Shown here piece by piece: positions 37,919-51,224 of a DNA stretch of 64,000 nucleotides. The notes below the pieces were generated by a model. That model saw nothing but the letters and a program-made list of their open reading frames with translations. It made no database searches and had not been told where the DNA came from. The translations under genes were made by a program, and so were the position numbers. Source of the DNA: Lutjanus erythropterus (taxonomy: Eukaryota; Chordata; Actinopteri; Lutjaniformes; Lutjanidae); the NCBI GenBank assembly GCA_020091685.1, contig CM034591.1, forward strand, positions 23,403,312-23,467,311, read 5' to 3'. The stretch's first letter is position 1; each line of letters begins with the position of its first letter.

Positions 37919-39117
37919 GTGTATACTGCAGCCTTTCTGAAACCAGACAGAGCTTTCATCAGAGACACGCTGCTGCAGACGGCAACCTCAGACAAAATTA
38001 CCACCCAGCCAAACATGGAGGACATGACGGACAAGGCTGAACGCCAGAGGTCCTTGGGTGCCTTTAAGTTGGCCAGGAAACTCAAGGACTGTACGGTGGA
38101 AAAGATGGCCAGAAAAAGAAAAAGAGTGAAAGGCTAAAACTCCAAAGTATTGAGAACCACTGCGTCTGTGAGCAGAAGAACGCACTAGACACGAGTTTGT
38201 CATCAAGCTATAAGGACAGGAGAAAGAAACACAGTCAAAGAAACAGATAATTTGAAAACTGAGTACCATAAAGAGACACATGACCAAGTCCCTGGAAGGC
38301 AATGGAGGCACTTAAACATGGTCTGGCAGACACAGACTATATGCTCCAGGATAAGAAAGGCCTTGGGGACCAGGATGATAATGAGAGAAAGTGGAAACAT
38401 AAGAGAAGTTTTAAATCTAAGTCTATTTACAAATGAACATCTGGGGAATCTCAAGGAATAAGAAATAACAAAGCTGGCAGAGCCTTGCAACAATTATACC
38501 TTGAGCAGCCTGAAGGTTGCCACGGAGCTCCCAGGTGAGGTGACAAAAACATGGCCAAAAATAATGGGAGTTTTGTATCATGAAAGAAAAAAGAAGTATG
38601 AAACAGAGCTCAAGGCAGGAAAACGAACTTGAGAGGGTGATGAAATCAAAGGCAGAAAGTTTGTCACAAGACTGGGAGCTGTGTAAGAAGCCAAGGGCTG
38701 AGACGGAAGCCTTCCATCCACAAATGGAGATTTGAATCCTGCAGAAAACAACTCAAAAGCAGAAGGAAGGTCTTAAACAAAGAAATGGAAGACAGTTAAA
38801 CTAAAAACTGAAATATCAACACTTAAAGATCTGCCTGTCTGATCAAGGCTGAGGAAGAAGAGAGGTGAGTCCTCCTAAAACAAGCTGCTGAGCTCTTCCT
38901 GAAGACCAGCATGTAAAGCAACAGATAAAAGAAGAAAAATGAGAAGTGTCAGGAGTCCAGTAGGGTCTCAACCTCCCAAGCATCACTCTCCTCAGTGGAA
39001 AAACAACCTCATCTGTCAGTTTACTTTTACCTGAGAGGCACCTCTTGTGGCTGTATGAATTATGACTGTTGCTTGAAAGAAGCAAAAGTGGAAGATGACA
39101 TTGTTAAAGCAAAGATT
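37919..39117 (+). pseudogene. possible decayed coiled-coil coding sequence
   Basis: This purine-rich plus-strand stretch carries several consecutive open segments in different frames whose products are Lys/Glu/Gln-rich. Examples are KAERQRSLGAFKLARKLKD (37919-38137), LADTDYMLQDKKGLGDQDD (about 38310-38410), ENELERVMKSKAESLSQDWE (about 38610-38680), KLKTEISTLKDL (about 38800) and a 50-codon run ending KEAKVEDDIVKAKI (to about 39117). Heptad-like spacing suggests a coiled coil broken by frameshifts and stops. I cannot name a parent gene. Purine-rich DNA alone can give such a composition, so this remains tentative. Confidence 0.2.
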
Positions 39118-40430
39118 TAGAGAGGGAGATGGTTCAATGCAGCTTTGTTGACATTTTGTCACATCCCTCAGCATCTCATACAGAGCCACAAGGTACCTTT
39201 TAGCGTCTATATGAGATGCACCAGGGTTTCAAGTGCCCTCAATGTAAACCCATTAGTGTTAGATGAGGTGAGGTAGCGTAAAGAGCGTAAAAGTCTGTCC
39301 TAACCAAATTGCAGCTGTTTTACAATGTTACCCTCGTGTTAAAGAGGCTTTCTGGCAGAAATGTCCCATAGTGATGCTAACACGTATCCTGAAACACAGA
39401 GGGGCGTGACAAAGTACAATATTTTTGCCAAACAGAAAATTCTTGTTTACCATCTCAGTGTTGTGAGAATGAGTGAAGCCCCACTCATTATGTTGTGAGT
39501 GGGGCTTCCTCCCATTTGTTCCACCTTGTAATCACAGACAGGAAGTAAAGAAACATCAGCTGTTTTAGGTCTAGCCTCTCCTTAAAAGGAGCCGTAGTCA
39601 GCAAGGTGGCGGTTGCCTTGCTATTCCTGACCTTGTTGCTGCTGTTGAGAAGGGTGAACATCAGACCAAGGTGTTGTTTACAGGCGTGCCCGAGCTGGCT
39701 GGTGGTAGCGTAAGCCTTTCTCAATTCGTTTCCCAGCACGTGCAAGCCAGCGAGTACAGAGTGTTTGTGTGTCCAGGTGATCACACATAACTTGTGGCTT
39801 TAAGGAACGACGGAACATGGTGATGGCTTCCAGATGGTTTAGCTCTGCTGTGTTTGTCTGAGGAGAAGCTCTTTTTGTGTAATTTATCTAATATTCAAGT
39901 GGTTACTTTCTGTACTTTGTTTTTGCTTACTTTTGATGATTGTTAATTTGTTTACATTTTGTATATATTGTAAACAGCGGCCTCAGTTACAGTCTACTCT
40001 GCTGGTGGTGAAAGAAGGCTTTATTTTATCCCTGTGCTAAACCACATGTGTGGAAATTCTGTACTGCTGGGTTTCCTGCTTGTAGCAGGCTGGTTGGGTT
40101 GTTATATCCTACAGGTGGTGGGTTATTAGGTGGAGTTTTTCCTCCGGTTTTCCCTTACATGTACTTCTGCTGTGTTTCTAACCTGTATGGCAGCTAGTCT
40201 AACACCGAGTGTAAGCATCTGTATTTCTACACATGCTTTCCTGTGCTTCTTTAACTTGATATAACCTGTGTTGAGCGTGAGCAACTGTGTGATACACTCC
40301 GGTGGTGGTGAAGCACCCTGACCCTCTCCCCTCACTCACCCTCATACTGTGGGCTTCCCTGGCACCCCTCCCTCTATACTGGTAATAAAACTTATCTTTT
40401 TTGTAATTAAGAAATTTGTTTTTTAAATAA
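39118..40430. other. unassigned, transposon-like stretch with a small hairpin
   Basis: It contains a perfect 13-bp-arm hairpin (39475-39508), more GC-rich and CpG-containing DNA around 39590-39780, and an AATAAA near 40385 before a T run. This mix resembles retroelement ends, but I found no matching termini or target duplication. Confidence 0.3.
39475..39508. repeat. perfect hairpin, 13-bp arms, 8-nt loop
   Basis: GAAGCCCCACTCA (39475-39487) pairs exactly with TGAGTGGGGCTTC (39496-39508) around TTATGTTG. It is GC-rich in an AT-rich setting; the function is unknown. Confidence 0.75.
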
Positions 40431-42491
40431 CAGTCTCTTCCATTTTTAACAGGAAAACTACTATAATTAACTGCTTATGAATCTTGAATAAATTCATTCT
40501 TGTTGGACGTGAAACACACATCTCTGCTCCCCTTTTTCTCACCAAAGAACTTGTGTATATATTGAGTGTATATTCTCTGGGTGAAATTCCCAGCATGGTG
40601 TTGTCGGGTTCATGTAGTCTGGGGTTTGTTTTGAGGCCCTGGTAACAATCAGAGTCTGATGTTGATGGCAAAAGAGCAGGTGAGGAATGGTACTAACACC
40701 AACTTCTTTATCCTCATATGTTTATTCCTTTGCTTTTTTGTTCTTCAGATATTCAGGCCAAGGCTGCGTTAAAAGGCACTATGTCTCCGGCAGTTGAAAA
40801 ATCCATCCCTGAAGTTCTCTCTATTATGCTCCCTCTGGCACAAACAGACTTCCACCTACGCCTTGCCTCATATCGATGTGCCTGACATTTTAAAATGTTT
40901 GACTGACGCTTTCTCACCGCCACAGATTTTGTCTGAAAGGATGAGTCTATGCCAATTTCCCATCTTGTGTCAGGACACGGACACGTGGAATATATTTGGA
41001 CTCAGAGGCTGGGAAAATAAGGGTATATTGTTTATTGAATGAAAGAAACAGTTTAAGCTGTTACATTGTCAGATTATTATGATTTTTCTTAAACTCTACA
41101 TAGAATCACCTTAGGGCATCTCTTTTAAAATCTATCTTTGCTGAAGTTTGCATTATTTCATTGAGGTGTATCTACAATCTACCTGACCTGAGTTGACCTG
41201 TTACAACTTAAGTCATGAGAAACCGCTCTTTTTCAAGCTGGGCATGTTCCAGTGAGTAAAATAAATGTTTTGAGAGGAATAAAATAAGTAAGAATAGACT
41301 GAGTAATGACTTCAGGGTTTCACAGCTACAATATTTGCCCCAGATATTTTAAAAGTAATGGTGTATCAGAATGCAGTTAAATTTAGGCGGTTACAGCAGA
41401 AATATCAGATGACTGTCTTTGATCATCTTCTGTCTACACATTAATATAAAATAACAAGAGAGCAAAAGTTTAATCTTGAGAACTCCCAAACCCTTTGATA
41501 AAGAAATAAAGGAAAATACAGCATTAGGCATTTGCTATTTATCACTGCCAGTGCGACTACCATGTTTTTGAAATTAGCATAATGGAGTTGCCATGGGCTG
41601 AAAAACACTGGTGTGAATTGATGATCTCTTTCACACTTACGACATTAATTTCTATGTTCGGGTTTTAATGAAAACTAACGGAAAGTACAGCCTCCTTCTT
41701 GAACGGATCTGAATTGTGCAAGACAGTTACAGAGAGGATAAAATCTCCTGGTGCATTTTCCTTTTCACTCATGCAAATACAGCAGCTGACGATGGACAAG
41801 TACTTTTGTACTTTGTAAAGAAAGTTCAAGGTCACATTTCTTAATATTTTCTGCATTTTTGCATATATTTTTTTTTCATTTTTGCATGTGCATAACAAGT
41901 TGACCATCCATTTCTATCATGAAATTAGGCATTTCAAGGTACATTAATGACGTTGTCCACAATCTATAAGCCAATTATATTATTATTCAGATATTTATGT
42001 ATTAGGATAAACCCCTTGGGATGTATCACCTCGTTTTTTGAGGGGGTATGTCTTTTGTCTCACAATTGATTGTAATTCACGTGCAAACTGGAAAACTATT
42101 GTGTCAAGTGTCATATAAGGAAATACATTGACAGGAGCCCTTGCAGTCAGACAGTAATGTGTAATGTGTTACAAATTTTCATCCCTTATCTATTTTGTTC
42201 GTTTATTAGATTAACTGCTAACAGAGCAATGACGGGAAATGAGGGGAGAGATGGGAATGACATCCAGTAAGGGATGCTGGCAAATCTGGATAATTTTTAA
42301 AACAAAAAGAATAGTTTATTGTCCTAAAGATGTTGCACTTAAAACAAATGAAAAAAGTTTTAATTAGTTACACAATTTAAAAACAAACAATCAAAGTTAT
42401 GGATCTCGACTGGGTTATACGTGTATGAGTTTAGTGAAAGACATTTGCTGGTTCTGTACTTTTTGCACACAGAATTGATCAATATAATAGC

Positions 42492-42558
<67 letters not shown>

Positions 42559-43067
42559 ATGTGTGTGTGTTATTGAGTTTCACCATGGATACAGCACATA
42601 TATTTTCCAGAGGCTGTGAATCATTCTGTCAGACTAAATGAGTTGTCTGATAATTAGGCTTCCTGCATCATCATGCACTCATTGGTCAGTGGCAGACAGC
42701 TCCATCTCTCACATTCCTGTCTCGTTCCCATTCATTCTCAAACTCGTTCATTATTTTTCTATTTCTTTCCCTTTCTATTTTTTTTTTAGGCCAGCTTTTA
42801 TCCCACTAAGATGAATCTCAGTTTCCATATGCTCCAGTTAACAGTAATTTAGAAAGCTGACAAGGTCTTGTTATTCTGTACTAAGAAATCATTAACACAA
42901 TCAGTTTACTTGACATCAATTCTATCTAGTGGTGCTGCTGTTGAGCCAGCAGGTGCATTCGTGTCTTTGAAGATACTTATTTAATTAACTAAATTATTTA
43001 ATTAACTTACTAGTTTAATTATAAGATTATAACATTTTCTCTACTAAAGACAATTTTCCAAATGTAA
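40431..43067. other. intergenic with GT microsatellite
   Basis: No gene recognised. The GT tract at 42496-42570 is the only clear feature; the frame across it on the minus strand is a (Thr-His)n artefact. Confidence 0.55.
42496..42570. repeat. long GT microsatellite
   Basis: About 75 bp of GT with a single CGCA interruption. Confidence 0.97.
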
Positions 43068-43222
43068 TATGATACGATTTGACACAATACGATATGATAC
43101 GATATGCTACATCGTGCTGTGTTGTGGTAGTTGCATTGCGGTGGTTGCGTTACACTACATTGCTTTGTGTTGCGTTGCGTTGCAATATGGTACAATATGA
43201 TACAGTACAATACAATATACTT
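43068..43222. repeat. degenerate pentamer/decamer array
   Basis: Imperfect tandem words of the type GATAC/GATAT ('atacgatatgatacgatatg'), then GTTGC/GTTGCG ('ttgcgttgcgttgc'), then ATACA/GTACA ('acaatatgatacagtacaa'). The unit drifts along the array as if one 5-bp satellite had diverged. Confidence 0.65.
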
Positions 43223-43988
43223 TATAGTCCTCATAATTTGTCTTGAACAAGACACAAATAGCTGCCTTTACAGTAATATTATGAAAAACAAACAAATTGG
43301 TCAGCCAGATAATCAATAGGCTCATTCAAGATGAACTCACCTGTAAAGTAAAGCCCAGCAGGAGGTGGTGAAAAAAACTGCAGTAAAATGGTACAGTTTC
43401 CACATGCCTCTACTTAGTATACAGCAAGTGACCGAAATATTTTCATCCTGTTAGATGATCTGTAGGCTACATGTAGTCTGCAGACGATGTCCAGATAGTT
43501 ACCTCTGAAGAAATAAAGCATGTGATCATGATCGGTGATGAAGCTGTAGCAGAGAGATTCCCCTACTGTCACATGATCCTTTATTCTTTTTAACTTTGTA
43601 ACTGCTTGTTTTGATAAGTGACATATAAATAAACTTTATCAGCCACACAATATATGCTTGTTAACAGTTCAAGCCTTAATTGCACATTGAGACTAATATA
43701 TCCAGTGTGAAATATTACAATTACTCGTGGTGTTTGTTGTCAAAACTAACGAGCCAATCAGAGTCTGTCAGCTCATCGATCAAGTGGCAATCAGGTGTTT
43801 ACGGTCAGTGAAGAGCAACTGCGGCGCCTGGCTCTAAAAAGTGCGGCCACATCGATCTTGTGAGTTATTGTTGCCTACAAGTGCATAATGTCAGAGCAAG
43901 CTGGGACACAAGTCGGACACAAATAAAATTGGCATGCGATCGCTGGTGATCGATTCTGTGCAGACCTGGCTCAACTCAAACCCCCTAT
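43223..43988. other. unassigned, promoter-like GC-richer patch
   Basis: Around 43750-43870 there is a CCAAT box ('gagccaatcagag'), several CpGs and a TATA-like 'ctctaaaaagtgcgg'. It may be an orphan promoter or retroelement leader adjoining the LTR candidate that starts at 43989. Confidence 0.3.
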
Positions 43989-44312
43989 TGTTACGTACTC
44001 CCCACCTTAATGCTTAATTTGTATTCGGATACGTTTTTTGAGATTAGTAGTCAAGTTTTCATGGGCTCGGTTTGTTAATTTAGTTTGACTCTTCTGGCAG
44101 TTAAAAAAGAAACTTCTTGTTCCTATGGCCTATTGTGTGGCTAGCTCAGACTTCATTTAGTTCTTTTTTAGCCAGGCCTTCTGACTCCCATAGATTTGGT
44201 TAAAATTATTATATTATTTGTAAAATAAAATCCTTGTTTGCCTTGGAACTAAATCCTCTTTGTATGTTACTGGTCACATGGTTAAGCCTAATGTTTTGTT
44301 GTGGCTGTAACA
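43989..44312 (+). mobile_element. candidate solo LTR (about 324 bp)
   Basis: It starts TGTTACGTACTCCCC and ends GTGGCTGTAACA, so it has TG...CA ends and a 6-bp inverted terminus (TGTTAC/GTAACA). An AATAAA-type signal is inside at about 44223 ('gtaaaataaaatcc'). No clean target duplication was found (CCTAT on the left, TCATT on the right), which lowers confidence. Confidence 0.35.
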
Positions 44313-46249
44313 TCATTAAGATTCAGAACTATTTGCTATGAGAGCATTATTATTTGCAATGAGTTCTGGGTAAGTGGGAGCATAAAATTTGATTTGTTGG
44401 TCGTGGAACCGTTTCGCAGTAATTGATTAAAATTGCATCTCAAGTGGCCGTCCTGCTGGAAGCAACATCTTAGACTTCATACATCCATCTACAAACAAAT
44501 CATCTCTCGCTTGTCCTTCCACAAGCAAGGAGAGTTACATAAATCAACCTTCATAGATAACAAGGATACACACGTTTTCTTAAAAGTAAACATAAAAGTC
44601 TTTCAGTTGTGAGAGGGCTACATCATATGCACATTTTCTTTCTAAAGGCAAACAACATCCATGTTCGCACCCTTGTTGCTTCTCTATTAAGACTCAGAGA
44701 GAGAGGCAAACACAAAAGTAGCAGTGTGATGACAAATCTAAGAAATGCATGGCCAAAAGATTATTTAGTTTGGTATTTACTTGCTTATATTCTAATTGGA
44801 AGTGGCAGTCAGATTACCCTCTGTCCTAAATTAGTCCAATCGAGCTCTATGAAAAACCCCGCATGAAAAGATATTCAGCTGGCAGAAAGTCTGACCTCAG
44901 CTTGATGGAACTACTCTCTATCAATCTAATAATCACTTTAGGATTCAGGCTGCAATGCCACAACAGGCAGAAACGTCAAGTCTGTTAAAGACATTCTGCC
45001 TGTGCTGTAGTTCTAAACTTCAAATACAGTTCTTTGCTCAATAGTTAGGCAACAAACAACAATTTTCTGAGTTTGGTTTAAATTAGTGAACACTCGCTGC
45101 TATCCACTGTAGACAGGAACTGCTCCTGCCTAATTTTGTGTGGATAATTAGTGTGACTGGGAGAGAACACAAGGCAATTTCTCAAAGGGAGGAAAGTCTT
45201 TGAGAAACCATTTAACTCTTCGTTTTCTGCGTAACTAAAATTCTTCATTACCTAACAGTTTTAAAAGCATAATTAAGAGGAACTAATTTGCATTTGGAAA
45301 ATATGGAGAAATATTCAAGAACATTTAAAAACTTTCTGCTGCTGATTCTGAAGTCTCACAATATGCACCTCAGAATTACCCAAAGTAATAATGTTTCAAT
45401 AGAATAAACAAAATGAACACGTTAAATTAAAGAAATTAGATCAAATAAATATCATACTCAATGCAGGTGTTCCTTTAATTAATGATAAGAGAAAAAATAT
45501 ATAGCACTCAGTCTACTTGGCAGTGTTTTGTATTGGATGTCTGCATGCCTTAAAATTACTGCATGATTTTCTGATTTTCAGCCAGGCTTTGAAAGTGAAT
45601 TCAGTCAAAGTAAAATTTAAGAATGAGGTGGGGTTTTTTTTAACCAGTCTTGACAAATGTGTGATTTTAATTTAAAAAAAAAAAATCTCTTACCTCAAAC
45701 AAAACACTATGATTATGACACCCTGTGCCTGTCGGAAGTGAAAAATTGAGTGACAGTATTTTGAAAAACAAATGAAAAAAAGTGACTCAACCTGAATATG
45801 GCTGAATAACACAGAAAACCACCATGAACTTCAAATAATGCAGCATCTAAATCTAAAAAACATAAAAAACGTATTTATACGTAAAAGAAAGAGAGCTGTG
45901 GTCTGTGAGAGAAAATTATATTAAAGTTAATTATGATGAAGAGTTATTTACAAATTTATATATTAATGTAGGTTTGAAGGGAGAGACTAAAAAAGAGCAT
46001 CACTCAATGTGTCATGGTCACAGGTATTTGTCATTAATTGACCTTTTTCACAGCAGCCATATTGATATGAAATAGTATCATTGGTAAACACAGGTCTTAT
46101 TCCTTATAGTAATTAAGGTCCCATTCCATTTAGTGTAGCAGAGCCTTTCCAGTGAGCACAAAAGCAGCACCCTGACTCTGTTTGACCTACTGGTTTAACA
46201 TACTATTTTATATCCATAGAGTGGGTATCAAAATCAAAACCCAGAACTG
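44313..46249. other. intergenic, nothing recognised
   Basis: Very AT-rich, with A and T runs. The 85-codon frame at 44609-44866 has no family signature. Confidence 0.5.
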
Positions 46250-46800
46250 AGTTAACATATTGGTGCTGGAAGTCAGTGGTTCTTTGGATGGGTTTTTGGT
46301 TAGATGCCTGAAATAAGGTCTGTGGTGAACACAAGCTTAAGAGATTTTCATATTTGGTTCATTGACAAAATAAAAGAACTGTACATGGCTGAGCCTACAG
46401 AAGTTGTTGGGGATGTTGAATATCATCATGCTGAACACTATTTATTTAATGGTGCTGATGTTCAGTCACACTACTGTGGTGTTCATTTATAGACTAATGA
46501 TATAACTGTACTTCTAGGGATTGCATTTATGCTTCTAAAATCATAAAACTGGTGTAGATTTGTGAAGCTCATCGTGCTGAACAAAACATGTGTCTACTGT
46601 ACCGTACTTTTCTTCACCACAGAGCTTATTTTCTACAATCATCCATAATCCATTGAAAAAAATCCCATTAGTGTTTTGTGGAGAGAACCAGAGTGCCGCT
46701 AACATCGGGGTTTTCCTCCAAAAACATTTCATCCCTGCAGCACTCTATATGGCTGCCATGAAAAGGGTTCATTGTTTGCCAAACTTCAAGTAGGAGAGTT
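46250..46800. repeat. interspersed teleost-type repeat (ends undefined)
   Basis: 'aaacatgtgtctactgtacc', 'gagaaccagagtgccgcta' and 'catccctgcagcactct' resemble a dispersed fish repeat. Frames at 46304 and 46590 run through it and have no known domain. Confidence 0.3.
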
Positions 46801-48220
46801 TTACATGAGCCTGTCAGAAGGCAGGCTCCGGAGAGAGAGCAGAAGAAGAGAAGAGGGCGGCATGCTGCAGAATAGCCAGTAACTCTTTTGCGAAAGTGTC
46901 TTGTTAACCTAATTGAACTGAAATAAATGCTGAGTTCAGTGCACAGTTGGCAAGCCAAGAAGAGGGCTGAAACTGGAACTGGAACAATAAATGGATTGAA
47001 GCCATTATATTGTTATTATCTCCGTGTTAAGCAACTCAAAATGATCACCATGATAAAGGTGATTTTGACAGACATGGTATAGTGTGCATCCAACAGATAA
47101 CACTCTCTGTCAGACTTTACACAGTCCTAACAACAGTAGTTACTGCTGTGCCTGACTGCTTTCAAATGTACCTTGTCTGATGAAGATCATTCTGGATTAA
47201 ATGTAGTGGGTTATAATACAATGGCTCATCTGTAGTCAGCTCTATTCTGCATTATTGCGCTGAAGAAATAAAAAGAACTGATTTTATTATCGTGAGCTTT
47301 TCAATATGATCAAACACTACTGATATTTTGTGTAGTAGTTCTTTTCTCTCAAACTAATCAGCACATGAACATAAACGGACATACACTTTTTTTTGTTGTT
47401 TGTTTGATCTCAGTCTTCTTGGCCTCCACAAGTGGAAAAAATGACAGTAAATGGAGGGGATGAAAGAGAGTTGTCAAGTCTGTGACACATGGGATGAAGC
47501 AGCAGCCAGAAAACACATTTCTCGCTCAGTGCCAGCGTGCCCATACTGAAGCCTCCATTTGACAGAAGTGATGCTGCCAACATCCATATTCATTATCACC
47601 ATGGCTGCCACAGTATTGCTGTGTTAATGATTCATTAATGGCCTCATTGCTAGAATAACAGCCTTTATAAGTACTGTACATTACCATTACACTGTAAATA
47701 TGGAAAGTAGATACACATTAGTGTAAAAGAGGGAAGGTAGTTTGCTGAGATGCAGTGTATGGGTGCATTTTGATGTTGATGTTCATGACTGAGTGAACTG
47801 ACCAGGAAGTATATTAAATTAAATGATAAAAAATGGATTTGATAATAATATGCATATGTAAAAAGCAGTAAAAAAGTATATGTAAAAAGTAAGCAAGAGA
47901 ACCAGCTTTATTTCACTTAGTTCTTCAAACAGTTTCTGCACATAGGAACTAAGGTTTACTTATATTGTATCTCTTCTTGGCCAAACTTACTTAAAATATA
48001 ATCACATTGGTTTAATTGTAATTACACCTAAATATATTGCTGTAAATCCAGCCTGTGAGCATCTAAAAATTTGCCTCATAAGTCTTATTCCTAACAAAAG
48101 TAAAGGTGATTAATGATATGATTAGGGAGGTGAATCTACGTGAAACCTCGGGGCTTAATAAGGCCGTCCTATCCACTTTTCTTTGTCTCAGACATTGTTT
48201 TTATAAGAGAACTCAAAATG
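46801..48220. other. intergenic, nothing recognised
   Basis: No gene, RNA or defined repeat. Confidence 0.5.
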
Positions 48221-48254
48221 AATTTAATTTAATTTAATTTAATTTAATTTAATT
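48221..48254. repeat. AATTT microsatellite, about 7 units
   Basis: Uninterrupted AATTT pentamers, ending in AATTA. Confidence 0.97.
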
Positions 48255-51224
48255 ATGACTCATTGACTCCCCTGTTATATGTCTTTTTGCAAATGCAAGT
48301 AATCTAGTATCACTATGGTTTTTATTTAGCAGTATTTGTCTAGGACCTAAACACTTGTGTTGTTAAAATTCTTATAGGGTGTAATGACATCTGTGCCTGG
48401 TCAAATATGGAGAAAAGATACAGTGTGAGGACGTATCGTGTATACATGGGTCAGTTTACATTTTCCAACTTGTGAGTACACCACCTGATTTTCAATAGCA
48501 GCATCCCAGAGTTCTGATCAGAAGTTGTGGTCATGGTCCGCACACTTTTGTAACTATCTTTATTTTAAATAATGGAGTCATGGTTCACCACAGGCAAACT
48601 GAGATACAATGGCCAATCAGCTACCCAACTCACAGGTCCTCCCTGTCAAAATGTCAGTGTAAGCAGTCTGTCTAATGGACTATTGACTTCAAAACATGTT
48701 TCCGCACTGCTGCCTTGTCAGTTTGTTCATAATCCACCCAGTGCACACAGCATGCAGTAACACTCTTGATCTTTGACTTTAACAGCACTAACACTCCTGA
48801 TCTGCCCCAGTCTTTGACTTTTCTAAGAATCTTTTGACTCTGTTGCTCATTGTATGCTGATAATGTATTCAGGAGGAATTTCATTAATGACAATGCTTGA
48901 ACAGACAGTTATATATATTCACTTTTGAACAAAATTTTGGGACTTTTGCTTCTGAAACCTTGGCTGCCTGACATAACTCCAGTGTCTTTGTCCACGTATG
49001 CTGCAGCCATCTTGAATTTTGATACAAATTATGAGTATTTTCTTTTATGTTGTCATAAAGTCACCCCCACAGCCTGTCAAATTACTATATCCCCTATGAT
49101 AGGGTTCCACTTAAGGATTATATGTGGATTCAAAGGATGAAAATGACCAACAGAAATGCTAGCACAACGTGAACACACACATCCACATGCAGTGGAGTTT
49201 TGTACTGGCAAAACGCGGCAGACATTCAAGGGAACTAACACAAAGAGTCTGACAGTTCTCCTGGATGTCTTTGAGGACATTAAAAGGATAAATAATTTAA
49301 AAAGTCAACATCCAGACTTCCTTATGTTGTGTGTGATTATTCCAAATGGGTTTGAGGCTCAAACATTCTTACATTTCTTCTTAAAATTCACCAGAAGAAA
49401 GAGATATGTATTCTGAATTGGGGCTGCACTTCTATTTTGTCAGGTTTTGTCATGAGTGTTGTACACAAGAAAATTTCAAATAGCTGAACAGAAAAAAATG
49501 TTCTATGAGGAATACAGTGTACTTTGTATAACAATCTACAAAACCTCTGAGATAGACATGTGCAACTTGTCGTATGAATTTATTTAATCTCTACAGTGAA
49601 ATCATTCCTTTACCAGTCTTCTTCTGGAAGCAAAAAAGGGACCTCCCATGTTTTGTGTCTCACTGAGGTCTCAACAAACACAGGACAGTCTGTTCCCTCG
49701 ACTGGTCAGACACACACATCCTGCATCTGTGGTTTTGTGCAGTCAGAGAGGAAAAGATAGTGGTTATGAAAAATGGTGGCGAGAGGAAGAAAAAAACTGC
49801 CACATTTATCAAAAAATAACAAAGATTTATCAAAAACTGTCTCATATTGACATGCTACCTCTCAATAATGGGCTGACGTTTCCATCATATATATATATTA
49901 CTGTAAACTACATGATAATGGGCCAGTGTCAGTCTTCCTTTTATTCTGTTTTCAGTGATAGAATATGCTGCATCTTGTAATGACTTGATAACAGAATCCA
50001 TCTTTCCCTCTTTTTCCACGACACTAAAGGCAGCAGCAGCTACACTCTGATAGTGAACAGGACACCAATATGTGAATGGTAAACAAGCTTCATATGAACA
50101 TGAAATCCTGGGGGATTCTTTGGCAAGCACCTGCTCCTTCTTAGATAAACAGCAGTGAATCCAGAACAGGAGGGGATGTAGACTGTGGGGGAGGAGAAGA
50201 TGAATAGGAAGGGATGTATGCTCTCCATATAGTGCTCTATCATTCAACAATGACAGTTTGTGGGATGTCTGATGTAAAATGGATTGGAGAATGAATAGAG
50301 CTCAGCTTCAGATATTTGTTCCCTGAACGGCTGCAGTGAGAGGCCAATGAGGTGACTGTTGTCTAATCTTTCTGCTGGGTTCCCCCTAAAATTGTAGTAC
50401 TCAATTTTCCTGCAAAGTTGTTGTAACTATATATTGGGTAGTCCTTACTTATCCATCCACCTTCTCAGGTGACTCAAGATGCATGTTGTGAGCCAGGATG
50501 CTGACCTCATGACCTCTCCCATAGACGGGAAACGACCTTGCAGACTTGAGTAGATGAGCTGACTACCTCAGACCCAAACCTAAACTATAGAATAATCCTT
50601 ATGGGAAACTGCACACCACCAAAGTAGGGATGCACCTGAATTCAAATACGTTATTTTGGAAAGAATTATGAAAAAGAATTATGTGATGGAAACAGATATT
50701 TCTCCTACCTGAAGTTGCTCATTTTTATTCAGAATAAGTTAGGTCAATAATTACCGTGGTGCTGCTCAGAAAGAGTGCATCTACCCGAATTAATCACTGA
50801 TTTAATATAACAAGATTATTCCCTTGACATGCTGCTAGCCACTGGCTCGCCAAAACTTGGGAACACATTCCCACTACTATCCCGAGGACAATCCAAGGGA
50901 GCTTCATTCCTCTCACTGGGGGAAAAACAAAACCAGCACCACAAGGGCAGAAAACCAAAGCAGGCCCAGGTGTCCAGCCCTGGTTGGTAAGTTTCATTAA
51001 TTTGAAACTTGACTGATAGCTGTCAGTGTCAGTGTGTATCAAGACACAGTGGGCCTCAGTGGGTGCTACTACAACACTGCAGGCTCCAGTTAGGAGCTCT
51101 TGGGTGTATATGCCTGCATATAAATCCTCCACTGTCTGCCATCTTATTTTTACTTATTTTAATTGTTGTCAGTCACCTCCTCAACACTCCATTCACCACT
51201 GTCTCCAATGACTGTGAGAGCTGC
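48255..51224. other. intergenic, nothing recognised
   Basis: Several overlapping frames of 60-121 codons on both strands (48.6-51.1 kb) show no domain, signal sequence or splice context. I take them as chance. Confidence 0.5.

Noticed and set aside
49648..51132. Several 110-121 codon frames on both strands
   Set aside because: They overlap each other, show no family signature and lack splice context; one only clips the start of the LINE remnant.
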